Positions 1 to 8,103 of a stretch of DNA of 64,000 nt are shown one piece after another. The notes beneath the pieces are model-generated. The model was not told the origin of the DNA and searched no databases. It saw only the letters and a program-made list of their open reading frames with translations. Each line of letters opens with the position of its first letter. The first letter of the stretch is position 1. The position numbers and the translations under genes were made by a program. Origin of the DNA: JACVRM01 sp963755085 (GTDB taxonomy: Bacteria > Actinomycetota > Thermoleophilia > Gaiellales > Gaiellaceae); assembly GCA_963755085.1 (NCBI GenBank), contig CAVWIN010000027.1, forward strand, positions 112,846 to 176,845, written 5' to 3'.

Positions 1-206
1 CTCCGCGCGAACGCGCGCTCGGCCGAGCCGAGCGAGACGAGGAAGCCGAAGGCGCCGAGCGCGAACGCGAGCAGCGCGGGGCCGCTCTCTGCGCCCGCCA
101 CCCGGGCGGCCGCGAGCCCGCCCGCGCCGAGCGCGAGCCGCAGCGCGGCGATCAGGAGCTGGCCGCGGACGGCCGGGGCGAGGCGCAGTGCCCCGTCCCC
201 GGCCAT
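1..206 (-). CDS. Partial hydrophobic protein, function unknown
   Basis: An open frame starts with ATG at 206 (minus strand) and runs off the left edge, giving 68 residues. After a short N-terminal stretch it shows two hydrophobic segments (about residues 15-38 and 43-60) rich in Ala, Leu and Gly, so it is probably the start of an integral membrane protein. It begins 14 nt after the pnp stop codon and would be the third gene of an rpsO-pnp transcript. No clear Shine-Dalgarno sequence is visible. I do not recognise the family, and too little is present to assign a function. Confidence 0.5.
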   Translation of the reverse strand, partial: MAGDGALRLAPAVRGQLLIAALRLALGAGGLAAARVAGAESGPALLAFALGAFGFLVSLGSAERAFAR

Positions 207-220
207 CACGGCCTGGTCAG

Positions 221-2698
221 TCAGTCGCGCGAACCGGCGCGGTCGCGGCCGCCGCCACGGCCGCCGCGGCCGCGGTCGCCCTCCCGGCGCGGCGGGCGCT
301 CCTCGCGCGGCCGGTCCGGGGCATCCTTCGCCCGCTCGATCAGCTCCTCGGGCTGGACGATGGAACCGTTCTCGTGCTTCGCGATCAGCTTGAGGCCGAT
401 GCGGCCCCGCTGCTTGTCGACCTCCTGGACGAGCACGTCCAGCACGTCGCCGCGGGTGATCACGTCCTCGATGTGCTTCACGCGGCCCGGGCCCACGTTC
501 GAGACGTGGAGCAGGCCGTCCGTGCCCTTCTTCAACTCGACGAACGCGCCGAAGTCGGTCGTCTTCACGACCTTGCCCGTGTAGGTGTCGCCCACCTCGG
601 GCTCCTTCGTCAGCGACTTGATCGCCGCGATCGCCGCGTCCGACTTGGTGCCCTCGGTCGCGTAGATGAGGATCGTGCCGTCCTCCTCGATGTCGATCTG
701 GACGTCGTAGTCGCCCTCGAGCGAGCGGATCGTCTCGCCGCCCTTGCCGATGACGAGCCCGATCTGCTCCGGGTCGATCTTCACGGTCGAGATGCGCGGC
801 GCATGGTCGGCGAGCTCGACGCGCGGCTCCGGGATCGCCTCGAGCATCTTCTCGAGGATCGAGGCCCGCGCGCGCGAGGCCTGCTCGAGCGCGCCGCGCA
901 TGATCTCCTGCGTGACGCCGGTGATCTTGATGTCCATCTGCAGCGCCGTGATCCCGTCGGGCGTGCCGGCGACCTTGAAGTCCATGTCACCGAGGTGATC
1001 CTCGGCGCCCTGGATGTCGGTGAGGATGACGTAGTCATCGCCCTCCTTGACGAGCCCCATCGCGATGCCGCTGACCGGTGCCTTGATCGGCACGCCCGCG
1101 TCCATCAGGGCGAGCGTCGAGCCGCAAACCGAGCCCATCGACGACGAGCCGTTCGACTCGAGCGTCTCCGAGACGATCCGGATCGTGTAGGGGAAGTCCT
1201 CTGCCGGCGGGATGACCGCCTCGAGCGCCCGCTGTGCGAGCGCGCCGTGGCCGATGTCGCGGCGCTTCGGGCCGCGCATCATCCCGGTCTCGCCGACCGA
1301 GTACGGCGGGAAGTTGTAGTGGTGCATGAACCGGCGGTCCGTCTCCAGCGAGAGGTCGTCGATCCGCTGCCCCTCCTTCGCCGTGCCCAGCGTGAGCAGC
1401 GAGAGGATCTGCGTCTGGCCGCGGGTGAAGAGGCCCGAGCCGTGCGTGCGCGGGGAGACGCCGACCTCGCAGGTCACGGGCCGGATCTCCTCCGGGCCGC
1501 GGCCGTCCGGGCGCTGCTTCTCGACCGCGATCTTGCGCCTGACGAGCTCCTTGTAGATCGCCTCGGCCGCCTTCTTGACGTAGTTCTTGGTCATCGAGTC
1601 CTTGACCATGGCCGGCTCCTCGCCGACCAGCGGGCCGACCGGGAACGGCAGCTGCACGGTCTCGATGATCTGGTCGAAGAGCAGCTGGCGCTTGGCCGAC
1701 TTGAGCTCCTTCGAGTCCTGCTCGGCGTCCGTGAGCGCCCGCAGGTCGCTCTCGAACTGCTCGCGCACCGGGCCGAGCACGGCGTCGAGCCGGGCCCGCT
1801 CGAGGATCAGCGCGAGGCTCAGCTTGCGCTGCACCTGGAGCTGCACGTCGTCCTCGGTGGACTCCATGTTCAGGTCGGGGAGCAGCTCCTCGACCGCCGC
1901 GTCGGCGGCCCGGAGCCCCTCGGCGGCGATCCGCTCGCGGATCGCGCCGCTGTGCTCGCGCTCGAGCTCCTCGGTGAGGTTGGTGTCGAGCCACTTCGGC
2001 TTGCCGGCCGTCTCACGCAGATCTTCCTGCGCCTGGCAGAGCTTCTTGATCTCGTTGTGCGCGATCTCGAGCGCCTCGAGCAGCGTCGTCTCGGGCACCT
2101 CGTTCGCGCCCGCCTCGACCATGGTCAGGCCCTCGGCGGTGCCGACGACGATGAGGTCGAGCTCCGTCTGCTCCTCGATCTCCGGGAGCGTCGGGTTGAT
2201 CTTCAGCTCGCCGTCGATGAGGCCGATGCGCACGGCGCCGACCGGGCCCATGAACGGCAGCGGCGAGATCATGAGCGCCGCGGAGGCGCCGTTGATGCAC
2301 AGGATGTCGTGCGGAGTGATGAGGTCGGCCGAGAGCACGGTGCAGATCACCTGCGTCTCGTTCCGGTAGCCCTTCGGCCACAGCGGCCGGATCGGGCGGT
2401 CGATCATGCGTGCGGTCAGGATGGCGCGCTCGGTGGGGCGCCCCTCCCGCTTGAAGAAACCGCCGGGGATCTTCCCGGCGGCGTACATGCGCTCCTCGAC
2501 GTCCACGGTGAGCGGGAAGAAGTCCGCGCCCTCGCGCGGCTCCATCCGGCCCATCGCGGTCGCGAGGACCATCGTGTCGCCGGAGCGCACGAGTACCGCG
2601 CCGCCCGCCTGCTTGGCGAGCTTGCCGGTCTCGAAGCTGATCTCCTGGTCGCCGACCGTCGTCGAGACTCGAGTCTCGCGCTCAGTCGCAATTGCCAT
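221..2698 (-). CDS. pnp: Polynucleotide phosphorylase (PNPase)
   Basis: The 825-residue protein has the usual length and layout of PNPase: two RNase PH-like domains separated by a helical linker, a KH domain (about residues 630-695, with IGKGGETIRSL) and an S1 domain (about 700-770, with TDFGAFVELKKGTDGLLH). Family knowledge: it degrades RNA 3'-5' using phosphate and can add 3' tails. The C-terminal 40 residues form a charged Arg/Gly/Asp-rich tail (GGRGGGRDRAGSRD), which is longer than in enteric PNPase and could bind RNA. The ATG at 2698 is preceded by GGAGG six nucleotides upstream. rpsO lies directly upstream, the classical rpsO-pnp arrangement. Confidence 0.98.
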   Translation of the reverse strand: MAIATERETRVSTTVGDQEISFETGKLAKQAGGAVLVRSGDTMVLATAMGRMEPREGADFFPLTVDVEERMYAAGKIPGGFFKREGRPTERAILTARMIDRPIRPLWPKGYRNETQVICTVLSADLITPHDILCINGASAALMISPLPFMGPVGAVRIGLIDGELKINPTLPEIEEQTELDLIVVGTAEGLTMVEAGANEVPETTLLEALEIAHNEIKKLCQAQEDLRETAGKPKWLDTNLTEELEREHSGAIRERIAAEGLRAADAAVEELLPDLNMESTEDDVQLQVQRKLSLALILERARLDAVLGPVREQFESDLRALTDAEQDSKELKSAKRQLLFDQIIETVQLPFPVGPLVGEEPAMVKDSMTKNYVKKAAEAIYKELVRRKIAVEKQRPDGRGPEEIRPVTCEVGVSPRTHGSGLFTRGQTQILSLLTLGTAKEGQRIDDLSLETDRRFMHHYNFPPYSVGETGMMRGPKRRDIGHGALAQRALEAVIPPAEDFPYTIRIVSETLESNGSSSMGSVCGSTLALMDAGVPIKAPVSGIAMGLVKEGDDYVILTDIQGAEDHLGDMDFKVAGTPDGITALQMDIKITGVTQEIMRGALEQASRARASILEKMLEAIPEPRVELADHAPRISTVKIDPEQIGLVIGKGGETIRSLEGDYDVQIDIEEDGTILIYATEGTKSDAAIAAIKSLTKEPEVGDTYTGKVVKTTDFGAFVELKKGTDGLLHVSNVGPGRVKHIEDVITRGDVLDVLVQEVDKQRGRIGLKLIAKHENGSIVQPEELIERAKDAPDRPREERPPRREGDRGRGGRGGGRDRAGSRD

Positions 2699-2722
2699 CT
2701 GTGTCCTCCGTCCTTTGGCAGA

Positions 2723-2777
2723 AGGTGGAGGTTTGGGTCAGCCCCACCGCTGCGCGGGGCTCGCACAAACTTCCACC
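2723..2777 (-). promoter_or_regulatory. Long hairpin in the rpsO-pnp spacer, candidate processing site
   Basis: The 98-nt spacer holds a two-part stem. The outer arms 2723-2734 (GGTGGAGGTTTG) and 2766-2777 pair at 11 of 12 positions. The inner arms AGCCCC (2739-2744) and GGGGCT (2755-2760) pair perfectly around a 10-nt loop. It has no T-run, so it is unlikely to be an intrinsic terminator. In E. coli an RNase III hairpin in this place controls PNPase autoregulation; a similar role here is inference. Confidence 0.6.
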
Positions 2778-2796
2778 CTCCACGGGTCTAGTGATG

Positions 2797-3066
2797 CTAA
2801 CGCCTGAGGCCGAGCTCCTGGATCAGCGCGCGGTAGGCCTCGAGGTCCTCGCGCTGGAGGTAGTTGAGCAGCCGGCGGCGCCGGCCGACGAGCTTGAGCA
2901 GGCCGCGCCGCGAGTAGTGGTCCTTCGCGTGCGTGCGGAGATGCTCGGTGAGCTCGTTGATTCGCGTCGTCAGCAATGCGATCTGCACCTGCGGCGACCC
3001 CGTGTCGGAGTCGTGCTGGCGGTGCTTGCCGATGATGTCGAGCTTCGCTTCCTTCGTGAGGGTCAT
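2797..3066 (-). CDS. rpsO: 30S ribosomal protein S15
   Basis: An 89-residue protein that matches S15 along its whole length, with the family motifs GSPQVQIALLTTRINELTEHL and the basic C-terminal helix region RRGLLKLVGRRRRLLNYL. S15 binds the central domain of 16S rRNA early in 30S assembly. The ATG at 3066 is preceded by AAGGAGG at a good spacing, which decides this start over longer in-frame alternatives that would give an unsupported N-terminal extension. pnp follows after 98 nt. The upstream gene on the other strand starts at 3221, so the promoter must lie in 3067-3220. Confidence 0.98.
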   Translation of the reverse strand: MTLTKEAKLDIIGKHRQHDSDTGSPQVQIALLTTRINELTEHLRTHAKDHYSRRGLLKLVGRRRRLLNYLQREDLEAYRALIQELGLRR

Positions 3067-3220
3067 ACGCCTCCTTGCAGAATGACTCCGCAGTCCCAGC
3101 GCGCCGCGAAGGAAGAACGCGCACGGCCGAGGCTGCGGTCGGGCGGAAGGGTAGCAGCCAAGCCATTTTTCCTGCGCTTTCGCGCGTGACGAGATCGCTT
3201 CCCGGCGGCGTATCGTCTCT

Positions 3221-4672
3221 GTGGTGCGCTGTGTCACGATCCTCGCTGCCGCCACCGCCCTAGCCGTCCTCGGCGGGGCGTCTGCCCGGCCGACGCCCTA
3301 CGCCGCCTGCGGCGTCGTCTGCGGCGACTTCCTGCCGTCGTGGTCGCCGGACGGCCGGACGATCGCGTTCGTCCACTACGTCCATGGGCAGAGCGGCCCG
3401 CGTGAGACCATCTATGCCGTCCCGGCCGACGGCGGTCGCGAGCGCGCCGTCGTCGACCTCTCCGCTGTGAGGGCCGGCGGCCCGAGCGGCCCCTTCAGCG
3501 GCCTCTCCTGGTCGCCCGACTCGACGCTGCTCGACGTCGTCGCCGGCGGTGCGAACTGGATCGTGCCGGCGAGCGGCGGAACCGCCCATCTCCTATACGG
3601 GTTCGACGCGGCCTGGTCGCCCGACAGCCGACAGCTCGCCGTTGGGGCGATGACGGACATCGGCGGGTACCGCTCGCCCCAGTTCGTGCCGGGTGAGGTC
3701 CGCATCGCCGCCGTGGACGGCTCCGGCTCGCGGGGCATCGCGGGCAGCGATCCATCGATACGCGGCGGCGTGTGGGCATCGAACCCCGTGTGGTCTTCGG
3801 AAAACGAAATCGCGTATGTCACCGGGCAGCGCCAGCCGGGTACGCAGCTTCCCGACTCGAGGACGACGGAGATCTGGGCCAGCCGCCCGGACGGCAGCGA
3901 CGCCCATCGTCTCGTCGCCGCGAGCGGCTCGACCTATCGCCTGCTGGCATGGAGCGGCGACGGCCGGCAGCTCTACTTCATCGCTTCGGGCCAGTACTTC
4001 GGCACTGTCGACAGCATCGGCGAGGCGGGTGGCACCGCAGCTCAGCTGTACACGTTCTCGACAGCAGACGGCTGCTGCGAGCTGTCACCCGACGCGACGC
4101 GCCTGGTGACCACCGGCTCGACGGGCCCTGGGCGCGTCGACGTAGTCGTCGTCGACCTGGCGTCGGGAAAGCAGACGGTCGTCGTGAAGAGCATCTGGCC
4201 GCTCGCGGCCGACGTCGCCTGGTCGCCGACGGCGGACCGGCTGGCATTCGCGAGCGGCGGCCAGTGCGGACCGCTCTCGGGCATCCAGACGATCGCGGCC
4301 GCGGGCGGCCGTACGACACGGCTGACCTACCGCTGCCGCCGTGACGGCACGGCCGGCCCGAACGTGATGCGTGGCGGGATCGGCCCCGAAGCGCTGTACG
4401 GCCACGCGGGCAACGACATGCTCCTCGGCGGCGACGGCCCGGACTTCCTGCAGGGCGGTCCCGGCAACGACGTGGTCCACGGCGGCCCCGGGGACGACCG
4501 CATCTACGGCGGATCGGGCAGCGACGTGCTCTGGGGCGATGCGGGCAACGACACGATCTGGTCGCGCGACCGCTCACGCGACGTCGTCCACTGCGGCACA
4601 GGCCGCGACACGGTCTACGCCGACCGGCACGACGTCGTGGCGCCGGACTGCGAAGTCCTGTACCGCGGCTGA
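3221..4672 (+). CDS. Secreted PD40 beta-propeller protein with C-terminal RTX repeats
   Basis: The 483-residue product begins with a signal peptide (hydrophobic core AAATALAVLGGASA). Residues about 35-370 hold repeated TolB/PD40-type blades with the signature SWSPDGR, SWSPDS, AWSPDSRQLA and AWSPTADRLAFAS. Residues about 385-470 hold at least six RTX-like nonapeptides such as GHAGNDMLLGGDGPDFL and GGPGNDVVHGGPGDD, which in other proteins bind calcium and fold outside the cell. The protein is therefore probably exported and calcium-stabilised; the substrate or partner is unknown. Two GTG codons at 3221 and 3224 can serve as start. TATCGT at 3211-3216 lies 7 nt before the second, which would suit a leaderless mRNA. 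Confidence 0.85.
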   Translation: MVRCVTILAAATALAVLGGASARPTPYAACGVVCGDFLPSWSPDGRTIAFVHYVHGQSGPRETIYAVPADGGRERAVVDLSAVRAGGPSGPFSGLSWSPDSTLLDVVAGGANWIVPASGGTAHLLYGFDAAWSPDSRQLAVGAMTDIGGYRSPQFVPGEVRIAAVDGSGSRGIAGSDPSIRGGVWASNPVWSSENEIAYVTGQRQPGTQLPDSRTTEIWASRPDGSDAHRLVAASGSTYRLLAWSGDGRQLYFIASGQYFGTVDSIGEAGGTAAQLYTFSTADGCCELSPDATRLVTTGSTGPGRVDVVVVDLASGKQTVVVKSIWPLAADVAWSPTADRLAFASGGQCGPLSGIQTIAAAGGRTTRLTYRCRRDGTAGPNVMRGGIGPEALYGHAGNDMLLGGDGPDFLQGGPGNDVVHGGPGDDRIYGGSGSDVLWGDAGNDTIWSRDRSRDVVHCGTGRDTVYADRHDVVAPDCEVLYRG

Positions 4673-4688
4673 TCGCGATACTCCCGCC

Positions 4689-6077
4689 GTGATCGCGGCC
4701 GTCGCTGCGGGCCACCCGGCGACGGCTGACGCCGGGCTCGAGATCCTCGCCGCGGGCGGGACGGCGGCCGATGCCGCGGTGGCCGCCTCCCTGGCCTCCT
4801 GCGTCGCCGAGACGATCATGACCGGGCTCCTCGGCGGCGGCCATGCGATCTACCGGGACGCGGCCTTGGGTGCCGTGCGCAATCTCGACTTCTTCGTGTC
4901 CGTCCCAGGCCTCGGCGTGCCGCCGCGCGAGCCGGAGGTGATCGACCTCGAGGTGCCCTTCGGCGAGGAGCTCGTGCACTACTCGGTCGGGCCGGCCACC
5001 TGCGCGGTGCCGGGGCTGCCCGCCGGGCTGGACGCGCTGTGGCGTGCCCACGGGCGGCTGCCCTGGGAGCGCCTTGTCGAGCCCGCGTTGCGGATTGCCG
5101 GGTCAGGGGCCGCGCTGCCGCCTGCGCACGCCGCCTGCCTCGCGATGCTCGCGCCGGTCTTCACGATGCACGAGGGCGCGCACATGTACGCGCCGGGCGG
5201 GCGGCTGCTCGGCCCCGGCGCGGTGGTCGTGCAGCCGGGCATCGCACGGGCGCTCGAGGCGGTCGCGGACGAAGGTGCCGGCGCCGTCTACGGCGGGTCG
5301 ATCGGGGAGGCGCTGCTCGATCTGAGCGAGGAGCGCGGCGGGCTGATCACGAGCGACGACCTGCGCGCCTACCGCGCGGAGTGGCGCGACCCGGTGGCGG
5401 TCGAGTACCACGGCGTTCGGGCTCTGACCCGCGGCGGCCTCTCCACCGTCTCGCAGGTGCTCGCCCGTCTCCCCCGCCTCGCCGCGCGGACGGGCGCCGA
5501 GCGGGTCGTCCACCTGACGGACGCGCTGACAGGCGCCGTCGACCGCGACGGCCACACGACCAACACGGTCACGGTCGACGCGGACGGGAACGTCTGCGTG
5601 CTGACCTCGACGCTGGGGCTCGGGTCAGGCGATTGGGTGCCCGGCTTCGACCTGCACCTGAACAGCATGCTCGGCGAGGTCGATCTCGTCGTCGCGCCGC
5701 TCGTCCCGGGGGAGCGCATGGACAGCATGACGGCGCCGCTGCTCGGGCTCGACGCCGCCGGCCGGCCGGTGCTCGCGGCGGGCGCCGCGGGCGGGACGCG
5801 GATCTCCACCGCGCTCGTGAGTGTGGTCGCCGGGATCGTCGACGAGGGCCTCTCGCCCCAGGACGCCGTCGACCGGCCGCGCTTCCATCCGGCCGGCGGC
5901 ATCGTCAACGCGGAGCCGGGCGTGCCCGAGGAAGGGCTGGAGGAGCTGGAGCGGCGCGGCTGGGCCGTCCGCCGCTGGCCGGCGCTGCACCACTACTTCG
6001 GCGGCGTGAGCGTCGTCACGCCGGGCGGCGCCGCCGGCGACCCGCGCCGGGACGGCGCCGCCCGAGTCCTGTCCTAG
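4689..6077 (+). CDS. Gamma-glutamyltransferase family protein
   Basis: The product resembles gamma-glutamyltranspeptidase (Ntn-hydrolase): the N-terminal region has the AGHPATADAGLEILAAGGTAADAAVA signature in part (AAGHPATADAGLEIL), and a conserved Thr-containing junction GHTTNTVTVDADGNV lies near residue 288, where the family self-cleaves to expose the catalytic Thr. Known members hydrolyse or transfer gamma-glutamyl groups of glutathione and similar compounds. At 462 residues it is shorter than usual (about 530-580), and no signal peptide is visible, so it may be cytoplasmic. The start chosen is GTG 4689, 16 nt after the preceding stop. The product could be a GGT-like amidohydrolase rather than a true glutathione enzyme. 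Confidence 0.85.
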   Translation: MIAAVAAGHPATADAGLEILAAGGTAADAAVAASLASCVAETIMTGLLGGGHAIYRDAALGAVRNLDFFVSVPGLGVPPREPEVIDLEVPFGEELVHYSVGPATCAVPGLPAGLDALWRAHGRLPWERLVEPALRIAGSGAALPPAHAACLAMLAPVFTMHEGAHMYAPGGRLLGPGAVVVQPGIARALEAVADEGAGAVYGGSIGEALLDLSEERGGLITSDDLRAYRAEWRDPVAVEYHGVRALTRGGLSTVSQVLARLPRLAARTGAERVVHLTDALTGAVDRDGHTTNTVTVDADGNVCVLTSTLGLGSGDWVPGFDLHLNSMLGEVDLVVAPLVPGERMDSMTAPLLGLDAAGRPVLAAGAAGGTRISTALVSVVAGIVDEGLSPQDAVDRPRFHPAGGIVNAEPGVPEEGLEELERRGWAVRRWPALHHYFGGVSVVTPGGAAGDPRRDGAARVLS

Positions 6078-6478
6078 ACGCCCGCGCCGACGCGGACGCG
6101 CTGCCCGAGGCCGATGATGTTGCCGTCGGGGTCCTTGAAGAAGGCGGCCTTCTCGCCGCCCATCTCGATGATCCCGTTCTCGGTCGTCATCCCGGGCATG
6201 TCGTACTCCTCGAACGTCACGCCGCGGCCGCGCAGGTCGTCCATCTCGCGCTCGATGTTGTCGACCTCGAAGGCGCAGAGCGTGTGGCGGCTCTGGCCCG
6301 CGCCGACGCTCTGGTAGACGTAGAGCTCGCCGCTCGCGAGCTGGAAGCGCGCGCCCGGTGCGCCGGGCACGTCGTCGCGCTCGGGCGTCCCGAGGCCGAG
6401 CGTCTGGCCGTAGAACTCGATGCCGCGCTCGAGATCCGAGACGGGGACGACGGCGCCGATCTTGGCTCCGCTGAGCAT
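6074..6478 (-). CDS. VOC (glyoxalase/dioxygenase fold) protein
   Basis: A 134-residue single-domain VOC protein. It shows the typical pattern of a beta-alpha-beta-beta-beta module repeated twice: VVPVSDLERGIEFYGQTLGL at the start and AAFFKDPDGNIIGLGQ at the end, where DPDGN is the common metal-site loop. Members act as glyoxalases, dioxygenases or resistance proteins, and the substrate cannot be told from sequence. The ATG at 6478 has a perfect AAAGGAGG ribosome site. Its stop codon overlaps the stop of the convergent gamma-glutamyltransferase gene by four nucleotides. ribF lies upstream on the same strand. Confidence 0.9.
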   Translation of the reverse strand: MLSGAKIGAVVPVSDLERGIEFYGQTLGLGTPERDDVPGAPGARFQLASGELYVYQSVGAGQSRHTLCAFEVDNIEREMDDLRGRGVTFEEYDMPGMTTENGIIEMGGEKAAFFKDPDGNIIGLGQRVRVGAGV

Positions 6479-6490
6479 CCGTTCCTCCTT

Positions 6491-7427
6491 TCAGAGGCCC
6501 CGCTGGGGTTGGGGCCGGGTACGGACGAGTCCGCCGAGGATCGCCCCCCGTTACGCCGGCGTCAAGGGATGCCGTCGCAGCGCGCGTCTCCTCGACGTCG
6601 CGGGCGATCTGCGCGACGAGGTCGGCCTCGCTGTCGAAGGCGCGCTCGTCGCGCAGGTGCCGCCACAGCTCGACGATGAGGCGCTGCCCGTAGAGGTCGC
6701 CCTCGTAGTCGAGCAGGAACGCCTCGACGCGGAGCTCGGCGCCGCCGTAGTGCGGGTTCACCCCGATCGACGTCGCGGCGCGGTGGCCGGCGGCTGCGCC
6801 GGCGTAGATGCCGTGGGCGGGCACGAGCAGGTCCGGCGCTACCCGGATATTGGCCGTCGGGAAGCCGAGCGTGCCGCCGCGCGCGTCTCCGCTCACCACG
6901 ATCCCGTCGACCTCCGCAGCCCGGCCCAGAAGGTGCGCCGCGCGGTCGACTTCGCCGGCGCGCAGCAGCCCGCGGATCAGCGTCGACGAGACGCCCTCGA
7001 CCAGCGGCACCCTCCTGGCGTCGAAGCCCAGGCGCTCGACCAGCTCGAGGTCGCCGGCGCGGCCGTGGCCGAAGCGGAAGTCGGCGCCGGCCACGACGAC
7101 CTCGGCCCCGATCCGGCGCAGGAACGCATTTACGAACGCCTCGGGCTCGAGCGCCGCGAGCTTCGCCGTGAACGGCACGACAAGGACGTCGGCGATGCCG
7201 GCGTCGGCGATCAGCTCGAGCCGGCGCTCGAGGGTCGTCAGCAGCTCGACCCGGTTGCCGAGCACGACGCGCGGGTGCGGCTCGAACGTGACGACCGTCG
7301 GCGTGAGCCCGGCGTCGACGGCGGCGCGCAGGATCCGCTGGTGGCCAACGTGGACGCCGTCGAAGGTGCCGAGCGCCACCGCGCGCGGTCGGGCCTCGAG
7401 CTCCTCCGGGGCACGGGCGACCGTCAC
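6491..7427 (-). CDS. ribF: Bifunctional riboflavin kinase/FAD synthetase, 3' end frameshifted
   Basis: Starting at GTG 7427 (overlapping the truB stop as GTGA), the frame encodes an N-terminal FMN adenylyltransferase domain (GTFDGVHVGHQRIL) and a C-terminal flavokinase domain (GDARGGTLGFPTANI, then GVNPHYGG). Both activities convert riboflavin to FMN and FAD. The conserved protein ends near residue 295 (IARDVEETRA), but this frame has no stop there and would run on antisense-free through the VOC gene as a shadow frame down to 5625. Removing one base in the six-G run (6544-6549 on the plus strand) would place a TGA at 6491-6493, directly in front of the VOC ribosome site. I give that as the likely true end; an uncorrected annotation may show a product of about 600 residues. 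Confidence 0.85.
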
Positions 7428-8098
7428 TCTGCGGGCACCTGCTCGGGCAGCCGGGCGAGCGCGTCGTCGACCGGGATGACTCGGTCGGGATCGGCCTCCT
7501 CCACGACGAACGGGCCGACCTCGGTGCGGCGGAGCGTCCGGCAGTGGCCGCCGAGCGCATCGGCGATCGCGCGGACGTACGTGCCGGAGCTGACGTGCAG
7601 GTCGAGGCGGGCGACGCCGTCCTGATAGGTGATGACGTCGAGCGCGTCCACGCGGGAGCGCCGGAGCGGCATCTCGACGGCGACGCCGCGACGGTGCAGG
7701 CGGTAGGCGCGCTCGCCGCCGATCTTGACCGCCGAGGCGGCCGGGATCGGCAGCTCGATCTCCCCACGGAGGCCCGCGAGCCGGCGTTCCAGCTCCGCGG
7801 CGTCGGGCGCCGGGTGGCGCTCCAGCTCCTCGCCCTCCGGGTCCCCGGTCGTCGTCCGCGCGGTCAGGTCGACGTCCGTCAGGTAGCGCTTGTCGAGCCC
7901 CACGAAGCACGACGCCACCTTAGTTGCCTTCCCGGACAACAAAACCAGCAGACCGGTCGCGAACGGGTCGAGCGTGCCGGCGTGGCCTGTCCGGGCGCCG
8001 GTGCGGCGGCGCACCTCGGCGACGATCGCGAACGAGGAACGGCCGGCAGGCTTGTCGACGAGGAAGATGCCGGTCGGCTCGAGCCCGCGCGGTGGCAC
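7424..8098 (-). CDS. truB: tRNA pseudouridine(55) synthase
   Basis: The 224-residue product has the TruB signature HAGTLDPFATGLLVLL, whose Asp is the catalytic nucleophile, and the substrate-binding stretch SAVKIGGERAYRLHRRG. TruB makes pseudouridine 55 in the T-loop of tRNAs. It is shorter than the E. coli enzyme (about 310 residues): the catalytic domain is complete but the C-terminal PUA-like domain seems reduced. GTG 8098 follows the nrnA stop by 5 nt, and the stop overlaps the ribF start, so truB sits in a tightly coupled nusA-infB-ribF series. Confidence 0.95.
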   Translation of the reverse strand: MPPRGLEPTGIFLVDKPAGRSSFAIVAEVRRRTGARTGHAGTLDPFATGLLVLLSGKATKVASCFVGLDKRYLTDVDLTARTTTGDPEGEELERHPAPDAAELERRLAGLRGEIELPIPAASAVKIGGERAYRLHRRGVAVEMPLRRSRVDALDVITYQDGVARLDLHVSSGTYVRAIADALGGHCRTLRRTEVGPFVVEEADPDRVIPVDDALARLPEQVPAE

Positions 8099-8103
8099 TC
8101 AGG

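Noticed and set aside
188..2791. Long plus-strand frame opposite pnp (867 codons)
   Set aside because: It is a mirror of pnp codon bias: Arg/Asp/Leu-rich, no domains, no start signals, and pnp is beyond doubt.
5625..7427. A real RibF fusion protein of about 600 residues
   Set aside because: The added part is the VOC gene read in a wrong frame, and the VOC gene has its own perfect ribosome site.
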